Source: Bacteroides sp.
GTDB taxonomy: Bacteria; Bacteroidota; Bacteroidia; Bacteroidales; GCA-2748055
Assembly (NCBI GenBank): GCA_011048475.1
Contig: DSDZ01000289.1
Coordinates: 1 to 12,353 of the forward strand
DNA: 12,353 nucleotides
Direction of reading: 5' to 3'
The position numbers and the translations under genes were made by a program. A model generated the notes under the pieces. It saw nothing but the letters and a program-made list of their open reading frames with translations. It did no database searches and was not told the DNA's origin. Of the stretch, positions 5,830 through 12,353 are shown in pieces. Numbering within the stretch: the stretch's first letter is position 1; the number at the start of each line of letters is the position of its first letter.

Positions 5830-6276
5830 ATGAACAGATCGCTGAAAGTTGAAAAATCCATTATCCTTCATGCAGAGCCGGAAAAGGTCTGGTTCGCACT
5901 GACGGATCGGGATACCGTTAAAAAATACTTTTTCGGCACCGAGGCTGTTTCTGACTGGAAAGTGGGAAGCGACCTTGTATTCCGGGGTACAATAGAGGGG
6001 AAATCATTCGAGGACAAAGGACACATCCTTGCTGTTGAACCAGGTAAATATCTCAAATATGATTACTGGAGTGCATTCTCAGGAATTGAGGATGTGCCGG
6101 GGAATTACAGCCATGTAACCTATATCCTGGAAGATGCAGGAGGAAAGACCAATCTTATCCTGAGCCAGGTCGGATTTGCAGGGGAAGAGGCCAAAAACCA
6201 TGCTGAAATCGGTTGGGATATGGTTTTGAAAGGCCTTAAAGAATTACTTGAGGAGGGATCAGATCCAGTCGGTTAG
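5830..6276 (+). CDS. SRPBCC domain protein, AHSA1 (Aha1 C-terminal)-like
   Basis: 148 residues forming one helix-grip (START/Bet v1-like) fold. The pattern is typical: an opening strand LKVEKSIILHAEPEKVWFAL (5-24), the helix-end motif VKKYFFG, a W-x-V-G-S-x-L-x-F-R-G block at 43-53, then G-x-I-L-x-V-E-P-G-K-Y-L-x-Y at 64-77, and a long C-terminal helix AEIGWDMVLKGLKELLEEG. AHSA1-like bacterial proteins bind hydrophobic ligands or act in stress responses, but no ligand can be inferred here. No signal peptide. Start at ATG 5830, two bases after AGAGG. The last 18 bases overlap the 3' end of the DUF4252 gene on the opposite strand. Confidence 0.85.
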   Translation: MNRSLKVEKSIILHAEPEKVWFALTDRDTVKKYFFGTEAVSDWKVGSDLVFRGTIEGKSFEDKGHILAVEPGKYLKYDYWSAFSGIEDVPGNYSHVTYILEDAGGKTNLILSQVGFAGEEAKNHAEIGWDMVLKGLKELLEEGSDPVG

Positions 6277-6762
6277 CTGTAGCTCCTCGATCCCGGTGAC
6301 CCCCGCCAGGGATTCCAGCAGGTCGCTGTTCATCCTTCCGCGGACATGGACCAGCACGTTTTCGTCTCCCCCGACCAGTACGATCAGGTCCCTGATCCTG
6401 CCTTTCTTTTCCCGTGCGGCGATCACCACATCCTCTTGACCATCATGTACCTCCATCAGTAAATGATACCCGTTGGTCATGCGGTCCACATTCACCTCCC
6501 TGGCGAAATTTACATCCCGGTAGCGTGTGTTATCTTCGATGGTAAGAACGGTAACCGATCGCAGAGACCTGACCAGCTCTCTTTCTTCAGGGTCCAGATC
6601 GGCAATGGCACCGGCGATCCGGAGCAAAAACCCGGGAATACGGAGGGAAACCACCCCCTTTTCACCTTTATAGGTATAATAAAGCCTGTCGAGCCCTGAT
6701 GGTTGAGAAAGCATGGTTGCACAGAGCGCTGCAAGGACTGTGATCAGGAGTATCTTTTTCAT
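6259..6762 (-). CDS. DUF4252 domain protein, exported
   Basis: 167 residues. The N-terminus MKKILLITVLAALCATMLSQ is a signal peptide with likely cleavage after LSQ; there is no lipobox, since the only nearby Cys is inside the hydrophobic core. The rest fits DUF4252, a Bacteroidota family of small periplasmic or surface proteins of unknown function: an R-x-P-G-x-L-L-R motif near 41-48, a central VTVLTIEDN strand, a YHLLMEVHDGQEDVVIAARE block and a closing strand region DLIVLVGGDENVLVHVRGR. It lies 75 bases downstream of queG on the same strand and could be read through from it, although the gap allows a separate promoter. Its stop codon lies inside the convergent SRPBCC gene. DUF4252 genes often sit with sigma factors elsewhere, but none is visible here. 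Confidence 0.8.
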   Translation of the reverse strand: MKKILLITVLAALCATMLSQPSGLDRLYYTYKGEKGVVSLRIPGFLLRIAGAIADLDPEERELVRSLRSVTVLTIEDNTRYRDVNFAREVNVDRMTNGYHLLMEVHDGQEDVVIAAREKKGRIRDLIVLVGGDENVLVHVRGRMNSDLLESLAGVTGIEELQLTDWI

Positions 6763-6837
6763 GGTTGTTCAGCTTTAGGATTCTATCCATAAGACGGACA
6801 ACCCGTGAGGATGTTACAGGAAAACGCCGCAGAAGGC

Positions 6838-7788
6838 TTATTCTTTTTCCGAAAAGGGATCTTTCTCAATGAAGGCCAGGTTGCTTTTCAGTTTGCTGTA
6901 GCCCGCACGCCGGACTGCTGATACGGAAAAAAGCCGCCTGTACTTTTCCTGATCCAGGCTGTGCCATTCTTCCCGGGACATCTCAAGCAGCCCGGGGAAA
7001 GGCTCAAACGCGGGTTCATCATGCTCCGGGGCTTTCCGGTTCCAGGGACAGACCTCCTGGCAGATGTCACATCCGAAAACCCGGTTAGCAAACTTTCCGG
7101 TCAGCTCACCGGGGATCTGCCCCCGGTTTTCAATGGTCTGGTAAGAGATGCACCGGCCGGAATCGATGGTCCTCTCCGGCAGGATTGCACCGGTGGGACA
7201 GGCATCCACGCAGCGGGTGCAGCTTCCGCAGAGATCCTTTACCGGAACCCGGTTATATTCCAGTTCCAGATCCAGGATGATCTCCCCGATAAATACGAAT
7301 GAACCGGCGCGTCTGGAGATCAGGCAGGAATTCCTGCCGATCCAGCCCAGTCCCGCTTCCCGGGCCCATGCCCGCTCCAGGACAGGGGCAGAGTCCACAA
7401 AGATCCTTCCCCTGGCCTCCCCGATCTCCCTTATGATAAAGTCGAACAACCGCTTCATTTTGTCCTTCATCACATGGTGATAGTCCTTTCCGTATGCATA
7501 TATGGAAAGCACTGGCGCACACGGATCCTGCTGCTTTTTGTCGGTATAATAGTTGTACAGAAGGGAGATGACACTTCTGGCTCCTTCCACCAGGAGGGTG
7601 GGATCGGTTCGTTTCGTGAAATGACGGGTCATGTAACCCATGCCTGCATGGTGGCCCCGGTCGATCCAGAAGCGCAACCGTTCCGCATCACCGGAAAGTG
7701 CCTCCGCCCTGGAGAATCCGCAATCGGCAAATCCCAGACGGATCGCCTCTTCCCGGATCGCCTGTGAATATTGTTGGATGGAATTGAT
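6838..7788 (-). CDS. queG: Epoxyqueuosine reductase QueG (non-canonical start)
   Basis: Performs the last step of queuosine biosynthesis, reducing epoxyqueuosine in tRNA to queuosine with a cobalamin cofactor and two [4Fe-4S] clusters; cytoplasmic. Counting from the TTG at 7677: FVDSAPVLERAWAREAGLGW at 93-112 is the QueG cobalamin/active-site motif with the likely proton donor D95; the first ferredoxin motif is CGSCTRCVDACP (C150, C153, C156, C160); the second cluster uses C176 in RCISYQTIE and C203, C206, C210 in CDICQEVCPWN. Homology continues upstream of the TTG: EEAIRLGFADCGFSRAEAL is the normal QueG N-terminal helix and strand. That frame is bounded by a TAA at 7792-7794, and the 37 codons between contain no ATG, GTG or TTG. 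I set the start at the ATC at 7788 (316 residues, normal length), with ATC 7779 as alternative. The gene follows the suf genes and needs their product. Confidence 0.9.
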   Translation of the reverse strand: MNSIQQYSQAIREEAIRLGFADCGFSRAEALSGDAERLRFWIDRGHHAGMGYMTRHFTKRTDPTLLVEGARSVISLLYNYYTDKKQQDPCAPVLSIYAYGKDYHHVMKDKMKRLFDFIIREIGEARGRIFVDSAPVLERAWAREAGLGWIGRNSCLISRRAGSFVFIGEIILDLELEYNRVPVKDLCGSCTRCVDACPTGAILPERTIDSGRCISYQTIENRGQIPGELTGKFANRVFGCDICQEVCPWNRKAPEHDEPAFEPFPGLLEMSREEWHSLDQEKYRRLFSVSAVRRAGYSKLKSNLAFIEKDPFSEKE

Positions 7789-7814
7789 GGTTTAAATCTA
7801 TTCAGGTTGAAACG

Positions 7815-7822
7815 CAAATGTA
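7815..7822 (-). promoter_or_regulatory. Candidate -7 promoter box for queG
   Basis: TACATTTG on the minus strand matches TAnnTTTG exactly and lies 26 bases before the inferred queG start, implying a leader of about 20 bases. The -33 region would fall inside the adjacent heptamer repeats and has no TTTG. Confidence 0.42.
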
Positions 7823-7824
7823 TT

Positions 7825-7873
7825 CTCCCGACTCCCGACTCCCGACTTCCGACTCCCGACTTTCGACTTTCGA
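7825..7873. repeat. Seven-copy heptamer tandem repeat
   Basis: Seven uninterrupted 7-base units on the plus strand: CTCCCGA three times, CTTCCGA, CTCCCGA, then CTTTCGA twice. On the minus strand this reads as TCGGGAG/TCGGAAG units with four GGG runs, although one loop is 11 bases and a stable quadruplex is uncertain. The array fills the gap between the sufT stop codon and queG, directly upstream of the queG -7 box. Similar degenerate GACTCCCGACTTCC-type heptamers are frequent in Bacteroidota intergenic DNA; that comparison is from memory. Confidence 0.9.
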
Positions 7874-7878
7874 CTAAG

Positions 7879-8202
7879 TCACATGAATCCAAGTTCCAGC
7901 TTCGCCTCTTCGCTCAGCATCGATTTATCCCAGGGCGGGTCGAACACCAGGTTGATGTGGACCTCCTCCACCTCGTCAATGGCTTCCACCGCGCTCTCCA
8001 CATCCATGAGCAGCATGTCTACCACCGGGCAGTTGGGAGCGGTCAATGTCATGGTGATCCGGGCCTCCTTCTTTTCTGTATATTCGATTTCGTAGATCAG
8101 TCCCAGGTCATAGATATTCACCGGGATCTCCGGATCATATACCTTTTTCAGCGCCTCTGCGATTTTTCCTTCAATTTCCAGAAAGTCCGTCGATTCACTC
8201 AT
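7879..8202 (-). CDS. sufT: DUF59/MIP18 Fe-S assembly factor, SufT-like
   Basis: 107 residues starting MSESTDFLEIEGKIAEALKK. Typical DUF59 features are VYDPEIPVNIYDLGLIYEIE (positions 21-40), the TLTAPNCPVVDML block with the conserved Cys, and INLVFDPPWDKSMLSEEAK near the end. Members of this family help mature Fe-S proteins downstream of cluster assembly. The ATG at 8202 overlaps the sufE stop codon by 8 bases (ATGAGTGA), pointing to translational coupling and fixing the start; the longer frame from 8247 would lie inside sufE. The position directly behind sufE is common in Bacteroidota. Whether to call it SufT or a PaaD-like paralogue cannot be decided here, but the suf context favours SufT. 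Confidence 0.9.
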   Translation of the reverse strand: MSESTDFLEIEGKIAEALKKVYDPEIPVNIYDLGLIYEIEYTEKKEARITMTLTAPNCPVVDMLLMDVESAVEAIDEVEEVHINLVFDPPWDKSMLSEEAKLELGFM

Positions 8203-8638
8203 CTTTTCCGGTTTTATGGTTTGCCTTTGCCTGATAGGCCAGCGCATATGTGCGCATTTTCTTCACCATGGACAGCAGTCCGTTGGAGCGGGTCGGGGAG
8301 AGGTTCTGGTGAAGCCCGACTTCCTCGATGAAAAACAGATCATCCTCCAGGATCTCCGCCGGGGTGCGCCCGCTCATCACCCGGACCAGCAATGCCACAA
8401 TTCCTTTCACGATGACTGCATCACTGTCGGCCCTGAACTCGATTTTTCCGTCCTTCAGCTCCGCGTGGAGCCACACCCTCGACTGGCAGCCCCTGATCAG
8501 GTACTCGTCGGTCCTGTATTCGGGAGCCAGTTCGGGCAGATCGTTTCCCAGTTCGATGAGGTAATTGTACTTGTCCAGCCAGTCCTCAAAGACTGAAAAC
8601 TCATCCACAATGTCCCGCTGTGTTTCGTGAAGTGTCAT
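8195..8638 (-). CDS. sufE: Cysteine desulfurase sulfur-acceptor SufE
   Basis: 147 residues, one SufE domain. It takes persulfide sulfur from SufS and hands it to the SufBCD scaffold. The acceptor cysteine is C51 in LIRGCQSRVW, the same number as in E. coli SufE. Other conserved parts are FxxWLDKYNYLIELG (17-31), an E-Y-R-T stretch before the Cys loop, and LLVRVMSGRTPAEIL (82-96), followed by the GLxQNLSPTRSNGL motif. It lies 45 bases downstream of sufS and overlaps sufT by 8 bases. There is no fusion or truncation. Confidence 0.95.
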   Translation of the reverse strand: MTLHETQRDIVDEFSVFEDWLDKYNYLIELGNDLPELAPEYRTDEYLIRGCQSRVWLHAELKDGKIEFRADSDAVIVKGIVALLVRVMSGRTPAEILEDDLFFIEEVGLHQNLSPTRSNGLLSMVKKMRTYALAYQAKANHKTGKDE

Positions 8639-8683
8639 CTCACAGGTAAAACAACGATTGATCGGACTTTGTTGTGTTTTGAT

Positions 8684-9904
8684 TCAGGATAGCATCTGCA
8701 TGGTTTTTTCCAGCCCATCCGCAAAACGGGCCACCTCTTCTTCCGTGTTATAGAATACAAGGGAGGCCCTGATGGTCCCGGTGATCCCGAAGTGATCCAT
8801 CACGGGCTGGGTGCAGTGTGTCCCGGTACGCACAGCGATCCCCATTTTGTCAAGGATCATCCCTGCATCGTAGGGATGGATCTGATCCAGGAGAAACGAG
8901 AATACAGATATGCGGTGACCGGCCCTGCCATACAGGGTCAGTCCGGGAATACCTTCCAGTTTATCCGTCATCAGGCGGATCAGGTGTGATTCATGTTCTT
9001 TGATCTCACCGATCCCGAGCGATTGCACATATTCCAGCGCGGCACCCAGGCCGATGGCTCCCGTGTAGTTGGTCGTCCCGGCTTCGAATTTAAACGGCAG
9101 GGCGTTATAGGTGGTTCCTTCAAAGGTGACCCGGTCCACCATATCCCCTCCGCCCTGATAGGGAGGAAGCTCCTCCAGCCATTTCTCCTTGCCATACAGC
9201 ACTCCCGATCCGGTTGGACCGAAGATCTTGTGGGCGGAAAAAACATAAAAATCGCAATCCATGTCACGTACGTCCACTTCCCCGTGCTGTACCATCTGGG
9301 CACCGTCTACCAGGACCGGGATGTCAAGGGCGTGCGCCCTTCGGATGATCTCTTTCACGGGATTCACCGTGCCCAGGGAGTTGGAAGCATGCACCACGGC
9401 CAGGATCCGGGTCTTCTCCGTGATCAGATCATCCAGCGAATCCAGCACCAGTTCTCCCCGGTCGTCCATGGGGATCACTTTCAGCATGGCGTTTTTTCTT
9501 TCGCACATCATCTGCCAGGGCACCAGGTTGGAGTGGTGCTCCATTTCGGTGATCAGGATCTCATCACCCGGTCTGACATATTTTTCCCCGAAAGAGAAGG
9601 CCACCGAGTTGATCGATCCGGTGGTTCCGCTGGTGAAGATGATCTCGCTGGTGGATGCCGCATTGATGAAAGCCCGCACGGACTCCCTTGCCTGTTCATA
9701 CCTTTCGGTCATCCGGTCGCTCAGGTAATGAAGCCCGCGATGAATGGAACTGTTATAGGACTCCTGCAATTCGCTGACGGTCCGGATCACCACTTCCGGT
9801 TTGTGGGTGGTGGCACCATTGTCAAAATAGATCAGGGGTTTGCCATAGACTGTTTGCTTCAGGATGGGGAAATCGTTGCGTATGTCGGGAATACTGAGGG
9901 CCAT
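8684..9904 (-). CDS. sufS: Cysteine desulfurase SufS (group II)
   Basis: 406 residues, full length. A PLP enzyme converting L-cysteine to L-alanine and an enzyme-bound persulfide. The PLP lysine is K226 in FSAHKIFGPTGSGVLYGK, the conserved His is H123 in TEMEHHSNLVPW, and the PLP-ring Asp is D200 in PVLVDGAQMV. The catalytic cysteine is C364 in RTGTHCTQPVM, on the short rigid loop typical of group II enzymes (SufS/CsdA), which depend on SufE. The N-terminus has the family's FPIL and YFDNGATTHKP motifs. It begins 12 bases after the sufD stop codon, with sufE following, so desulfurase and acceptor are co-expressed. Confidence 0.97.
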   Translation of the reverse strand: MALSIPDIRNDFPILKQTVYGKPLIYFDNGATTHKPEVVIRTVSELQESYNSSIHRGLHYLSDRMTERYEQARESVRAFINAASTSEIIFTSGTTGSINSVAFSFGEKYVRPGDEILITEMEHHSNLVPWQMMCERKNAMLKVIPMDDRGELVLDSLDDLITEKTRILAVVHASNSLGTVNPVKEIIRRAHALDIPVLVDGAQMVQHGEVDVRDMDCDFYVFSAHKIFGPTGSGVLYGKEKWLEELPPYQGGGDMVDRVTFEGTTYNALPFKFEAGTTNYTGAIGLGAALEYVQSLGIGEIKEHESHLIRLMTDKLEGIPGLTLYGRAGHRISVFSFLLDQIHPYDAGMILDKMGIAVRTGTHCTQPVMDHFGITGTIRASLVFYNTEEEVARFADGLEKTMQMLS

Positions 9905-9916
9905 CGGTCAACCGTT

Positions 9917-11290
9917 TTAATCGTCGCAGTGCATCACACAATTGTTGCACCTGGTGAGTTCCCCGCGGAGCCGTTTGCTGACCAGTCCCGAGATCCGGTC
10001 CAGCAGGGCAGGCTGTCTGATCCTGGAGATCACATCATCGGCAAAGGCATACATGAGCATCAGGCGGCTCTCATTCCTGGGGATCCCTCGCGATTGAAGA
10101 TAGAACAGTGCATCCTCGTCCAGCTGTCCCACCGTGGCACCATGGCTGCATTTCACATCATCGGCATAGATCTCAAGCTGGGGCTTGGAGTTCATCCGTG
10201 CTGTATCGGTGAGCAGGATGTTCTTATTCGCCTGGAATGCCTGGGTTTTCTGGGCATCCGGGTACACATGGATCTTTCCGTTGAAGGCTCCTGTGGATGT
10301 GTCATCCAGCACACCTTTGTAATGCTGGTTGCTGACACATTTGGGAGATGTATGTTCGATCAGGGTGAAACTGTCCAGGTGCTGCTGCTTGTCCAGCAGA
10401 AACAGACCCAGTGCATTGGTTTCGGCCCCTTCGCCGTTCAGTTTCGCGTGCAGGTTGTTCCTGACGATACCCCCGTGAAGTGTAATGGTGCTGTGCTGGC
10501 ACCGGGAATCCCGCGCCTGGTTGATCCACGTGTTGGTTACCTGGCACGAGTTGTTGTGCTCGTTCTGCAGCCTGAGTACGTCCAGCTGACTGTTTTCGGC
10601 GCTGTGGATCTCCGTGACCGAGTTGGTCAGGTACATGTGGGGAGAGAGGGTATGGTCACAGATGATCACCTCGGCGGATGCATTCTGTCCAAGGACAAAA
10701 AGATTCCGGTGCTGGACCATCTGGTTCTTGTCTGAGAGCAGCAGGTGGATGATCTGGATGGGGATTTCCAGGTGCCTGTTATCAGGAACGTAGAGGAAGA
10801 TCCCGTCCTGTGCAAATGCAGTGTTCAGCGATACAAATGTTTCATTCTGCAGGGATGCGTTTTTACCCAGGTACGATCCCACCAGACCGGGATGCAAGCG
10901 GATTGCCTCCCTGAGACTTCCGTAGATGATCCCGTTCTCCAGTTCCTTCAGTTTATAACCAGATGGATTGTGAAAGAATCCGTTGAGCACCAGGAGCACT
11001 TCTGCATTCAGCATGGGTACATCACACCGGAACACCTCGTTGATATCGAATGAGATCTTCCTGGGCGAAAAATGGAAATCAAACTCTCTGTCAAACAGGG
11101 GTTCCAGGTGGGTGTGCCTGTAGTCTTCATCTTTTTTTGCCGGGAATCCTCCGTGTTCGAAGGATTTGATGGCATCTTCACGCAGCGTTTTCATGAACTG
11201 CGGCTCCCCGTTCCCGATCTCATCCCGGTACCGGTCATACAACGCAAGGTACTTGTCAACGGTTCCCAGTGCTTCAAGTGTATCCTTCAT
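9917..11290 (-). CDS. sufD: Fe-S scaffold subunit SufD
   Basis: 457 residues. Partner of SufB in the SufBC2D complex, which builds the cluster at the SufB-SufD interface. The C-terminal core is well conserved: FNGKIHVYPDAQKTQAFQ (336-353), LTDTARMNSKPQLEIYADDV (360-379), then KCSHGATVGQLDEDALFYLQ (380-399), where C381 and H383 correspond to E. coli C358 and H360 at the interface. RGIPRNESRLMLMYAFADDV (401-420) is the usual C-terminal helix region. The protein ends with RCNNCVMHCDD, three cysteines in eight residues, beyond the normal core. It sits 12 bases downstream of sufC and 12 upstream of sufS. Confidence 0.95.
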   Translation of the reverse strand: MKDTLEALGTVDKYLALYDRYRDEIGNGEPQFMKTLREDAIKSFEHGGFPAKKDEDYRHTHLEPLFDREFDFHFSPRKISFDINEVFRCDVPMLNAEVLLVLNGFFHNPSGYKLKELENGIIYGSLREAIRLHPGLVGSYLGKNASLQNETFVSLNTAFAQDGIFLYVPDNRHLEIPIQIIHLLLSDKNQMVQHRNLFVLGQNASAEVIICDHTLSPHMYLTNSVTEIHSAENSQLDVLRLQNEHNNSCQVTNTWINQARDSRCQHSTITLHGGIVRNNLHAKLNGEGAETNALGLFLLDKQQHLDSFTLIEHTSPKCVSNQHYKGVLDDTSTGAFNGKIHVYPDAQKTQAFQANKNILLTDTARMNSKPQLEIYADDVKCSHGATVGQLDEDALFYLQSRGIPRNESRLMLMYAFADDVISRIRQPALLDRISGLVSKRLRGELTRCNNCVMHCDD

Positions 11291-11302
11291 GCTGACAGGT
11301 GT

Positions 11303-12064
11303 TTATTCTACTTCAGAATCCACTTCGTTTTTGATCCAGTCGTACCCGTGGGTTTCCAGCTCCATGGCGAGCTGCTTGTCCCCCGACTTCACGATCCGGC
11401 CTTTATACAGCACATGCACATGATCGGGGACAATATACTCAAGCAGCCGCTGGTAATGGGTGATGATGATGGTCGCGTTATCGGGAGAACGCAGTGCATT
11501 CACCCCTTTGGCCACAATACGCAGCGCATCAATATCCAGCCCTGAATCCGTTTCGTCCAGGATGGCCAGTTTCGGTTCCAGAAGCGCCATCTGGAAGATC
11601 TCGTTCTTTTTCTTTTCCCCGCCTGAAAATCCTTCGTTCACAGACCGGTTGGTCAGGTCCGAGTCGATTTCCACGATCGCTTTCTTCTCGCGCATCAGTT
11701 TGAGAAATTCTCCGGCGGGAAGAGGATCCAGCCCCTTGTAACTGCGGTGTTCGTTGATGGCGGTACGAAGAAAATTCACCATGCTGACCCCCGGGATCTC
11801 CACAGGGTACTGAAATGCCATGAAGATCCCTTCACGGGCCCGGTCCTCCGGCTCAAGCTCCAGCAGGTCCTTCCCTTCGTAGAGGATCTTCCCGCGGGTG
11901 ATCTCAAAATAATCCCTCCCCGCCAGGGCGGAAGCCAGGGTGCTTTTCCCCGAACCGTTGGGTCCCATGATGGCATGCAATTCTCCCGCATTGACAGTCA
12001 GGTTGATCCCCTTCAGGATCTCCTTGTCCTCCACCTTGACCCATAGGTCTTTAATTTCAAGCAT
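11303..12064 (-). CDS. sufC: Fe-S assembly ATPase SufC
   Basis: 253 residues, soluble ABC-type ATPase that drives conformational change of the SufB-SufD heterodimer. All ATPase motifs are intact: Walker A GPNGSGKST at 34-42 with K40, Q-loop Q85 in FMAFQYPVE, signature SGGEKKKNE at 147-155, Walker B with D170 and E171 in LAILDETDSGLD, and switch H203 in ITHYQ. The SGGEKKKNE and DETDSGLD variants are diagnostic of SufC. The start ATG at 12064 follows an AT-rich leader with a long T-run on the minus strand. It lies 56 bases after the sufB stop codon. Confidence 0.97.
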   Translation of the reverse strand: MLEIKDLWVKVEDKEILKGINLTVNAGELHAIMGPNGSGKSTLASALAGRDYFEITRGKILYEGKDLLELEPEDRAREGIFMAFQYPVEIPGVSMVNFLRTAINEHRSYKGLDPLPAGEFLKLMREKKAIVEIDSDLTNRSVNEGFSGGEKKKNEIFQMALLEPKLAILDETDSGLDIDALRIVAKGVNALRSPDNATIIITHYQRLLEYIVPDHVHVLYKGRIVKSGDKQLAMELETHGYDWIKNEVDSEVE

Positions 12065-12120
12065 AAAAAAATATTTAACAGTATGTTTACTTGGTAAATG
12101 CTCTTATAAACACTTTTTCC

Positions 12121-12353
12121 TTACCCCACACTCCCCTCCAGCGTGATCTGCAGCAGTTTCTGTGCTTCCACGGCAAACTCCATTGGAAGTTTGTTCAGTA
12201 CTTCCTTCGCATATCCGTTCACGATCAGGCTGATGGCATTTTCAGTGTCGATCCCCCGCTGGTTGCAGTAAAAAATCTGGTCTTCCCCGATCTTGGAGGT
12301 GGTTGCCTCGTGTTCCACAATGGCTGTACTGTTATCCACTTCCAGGTAAGGGA
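12121..12353 (-). CDS. sufB: Fe-S scaffold subunit SufB, C-terminal end (partial)
   Basis: Only the last 76 residues are in the window, starting PYLEVDNSTAIVEHEATTSK. The H-E pair in VEHEATTSK corresponds to E. coli SufB H433 and E434, which contribute to cluster assembly; the family motif IFYCNQRGID and the ending PMEFAVEAQKLLQITLEGSVG are typical. The cysteine equivalent to C405 lies outside the window. As first gene of the visible suf cluster, its promoter region is also outside. There is no sign of frameshift in the visible part. Confidence 0.96.
   Translation of the reverse strand, partial: PYLEVDNSTAIVEHEATTSKIGEDQIFYCNQRGIDTENAISLIVNGYAKEVLNKLPMEFAVEAQKLLQITLEGSVG

Noticed and set aside
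3913..6276. URO-D protein, small charged protein, YjbQ and SRPBCC read as a new defence or metabolic system
   Set aside because: There is a structured element and a promoter-like box between the URO-D gene and the rest, and nothing in the proteins suggests a shared pathway.
7675..7677. TTG as the true queG start
   Set aside because: It would remove the conserved N-terminal helix and first strand of QueG, which are encoded just upstream in the same frame.
7825..7873. CRISPR array or iteron origin
   Set aside because: The 7-base units have no spacers, and there are no cas, rep or dnaA-type features nearby.
7629..7892. Minus-strand frame that reads through the heptamer repeats (MDSCDLVESRKSGVGSRES)
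   Set aside because: The repetitive residues come from the tandem repeat and the rest is an out-of-frame copy of the queG 5' region. It cannot be joined to queG by repeat slippage, because a TAA in the queG frame lies between the repeat and the gene.
8203..8247. Upstream start for the DUF59 gene
   Set aside because: The extra 15 residues lie within sufE and have no family similarity; the ATG at 8202 gives the standard N-terminus and the ATGAGTGA coupling overlap.
8993..10735. A 580-codon open frame on the plus strand opposite sufS and sufD
   Set aside because: It runs antisense across two well-supported genes, shows no domain, and is explained by the codon use of the opposite strand.

Overview
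The window looks like a chromosomal segment of a Bacteroidota bacterium, probably a free-living or gut-type polysaccharide degrader outside the genus Bacteroides. The evidence is two secreted enzymes with C-terminal type IX secretion (Por) sorting domains, a DUF4252 protein, a sufBCDSE-DUF59 order common in this phylum, TAnnTTTG promoter boxes, and a G-rich heptamer tandem repeat of a type often seen in Bacteroidota intergenic DNA. Family or order cannot be fixed from the sequence.

Left part (1-3336): the 3' end of an unrecognised gene is followed closely by a GH10 endo-xylanase (447-1892). Facing it is a CE1/PHB-depolymerase-like esterase (2017-3336, minus strand). Both carry a signal sequence and a Por-type sorting domain, so they are probably exported by the same T9SS and act together on (feruloylated or acetylated) xylan. 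A possible bidirectional terminator lies between them.

Middle (3337-6276): a 576-base stretch without an intact gene holds decayed sequence: an MNT-type nucleotidyltransferase remnant, what looks like the first codons of its HEPN/DUF86 partner, and a short secreted-protein fragment. It is followed by a URO-D/MtaA-like protein, a structured inverted repeat, a small AT-rich unknown gene overlapping a YjbQ-family gene, and an SRPBCC (AHSA1-like) protein. The last one converges on, and overlaps by 18 bases, a DUF4252 protein on the other strand.

Right part (6259-12353, all minus strand): sufB (C-terminal end only) - sufC - sufD - sufS - sufE - DUF59/sufT, then queG (epoxyqueuosine reductase) and the DUF4252 gene. 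The suf genes form a tight operon for making Fe-S clusters. QueG, which needs two [4Fe-4S] clusters, sits just downstream behind its own likely promoter and a heptamer repeat. The queG reading frame has no ATG, GTG or TTG where the protein homology begins.

I found no convincing new multi-gene system. The best leads are the queG start and its repeat-embedded promoter, the dead toxin-antitoxin pair, and divergent active-site residues in the GH10 and URO-D family proteins.
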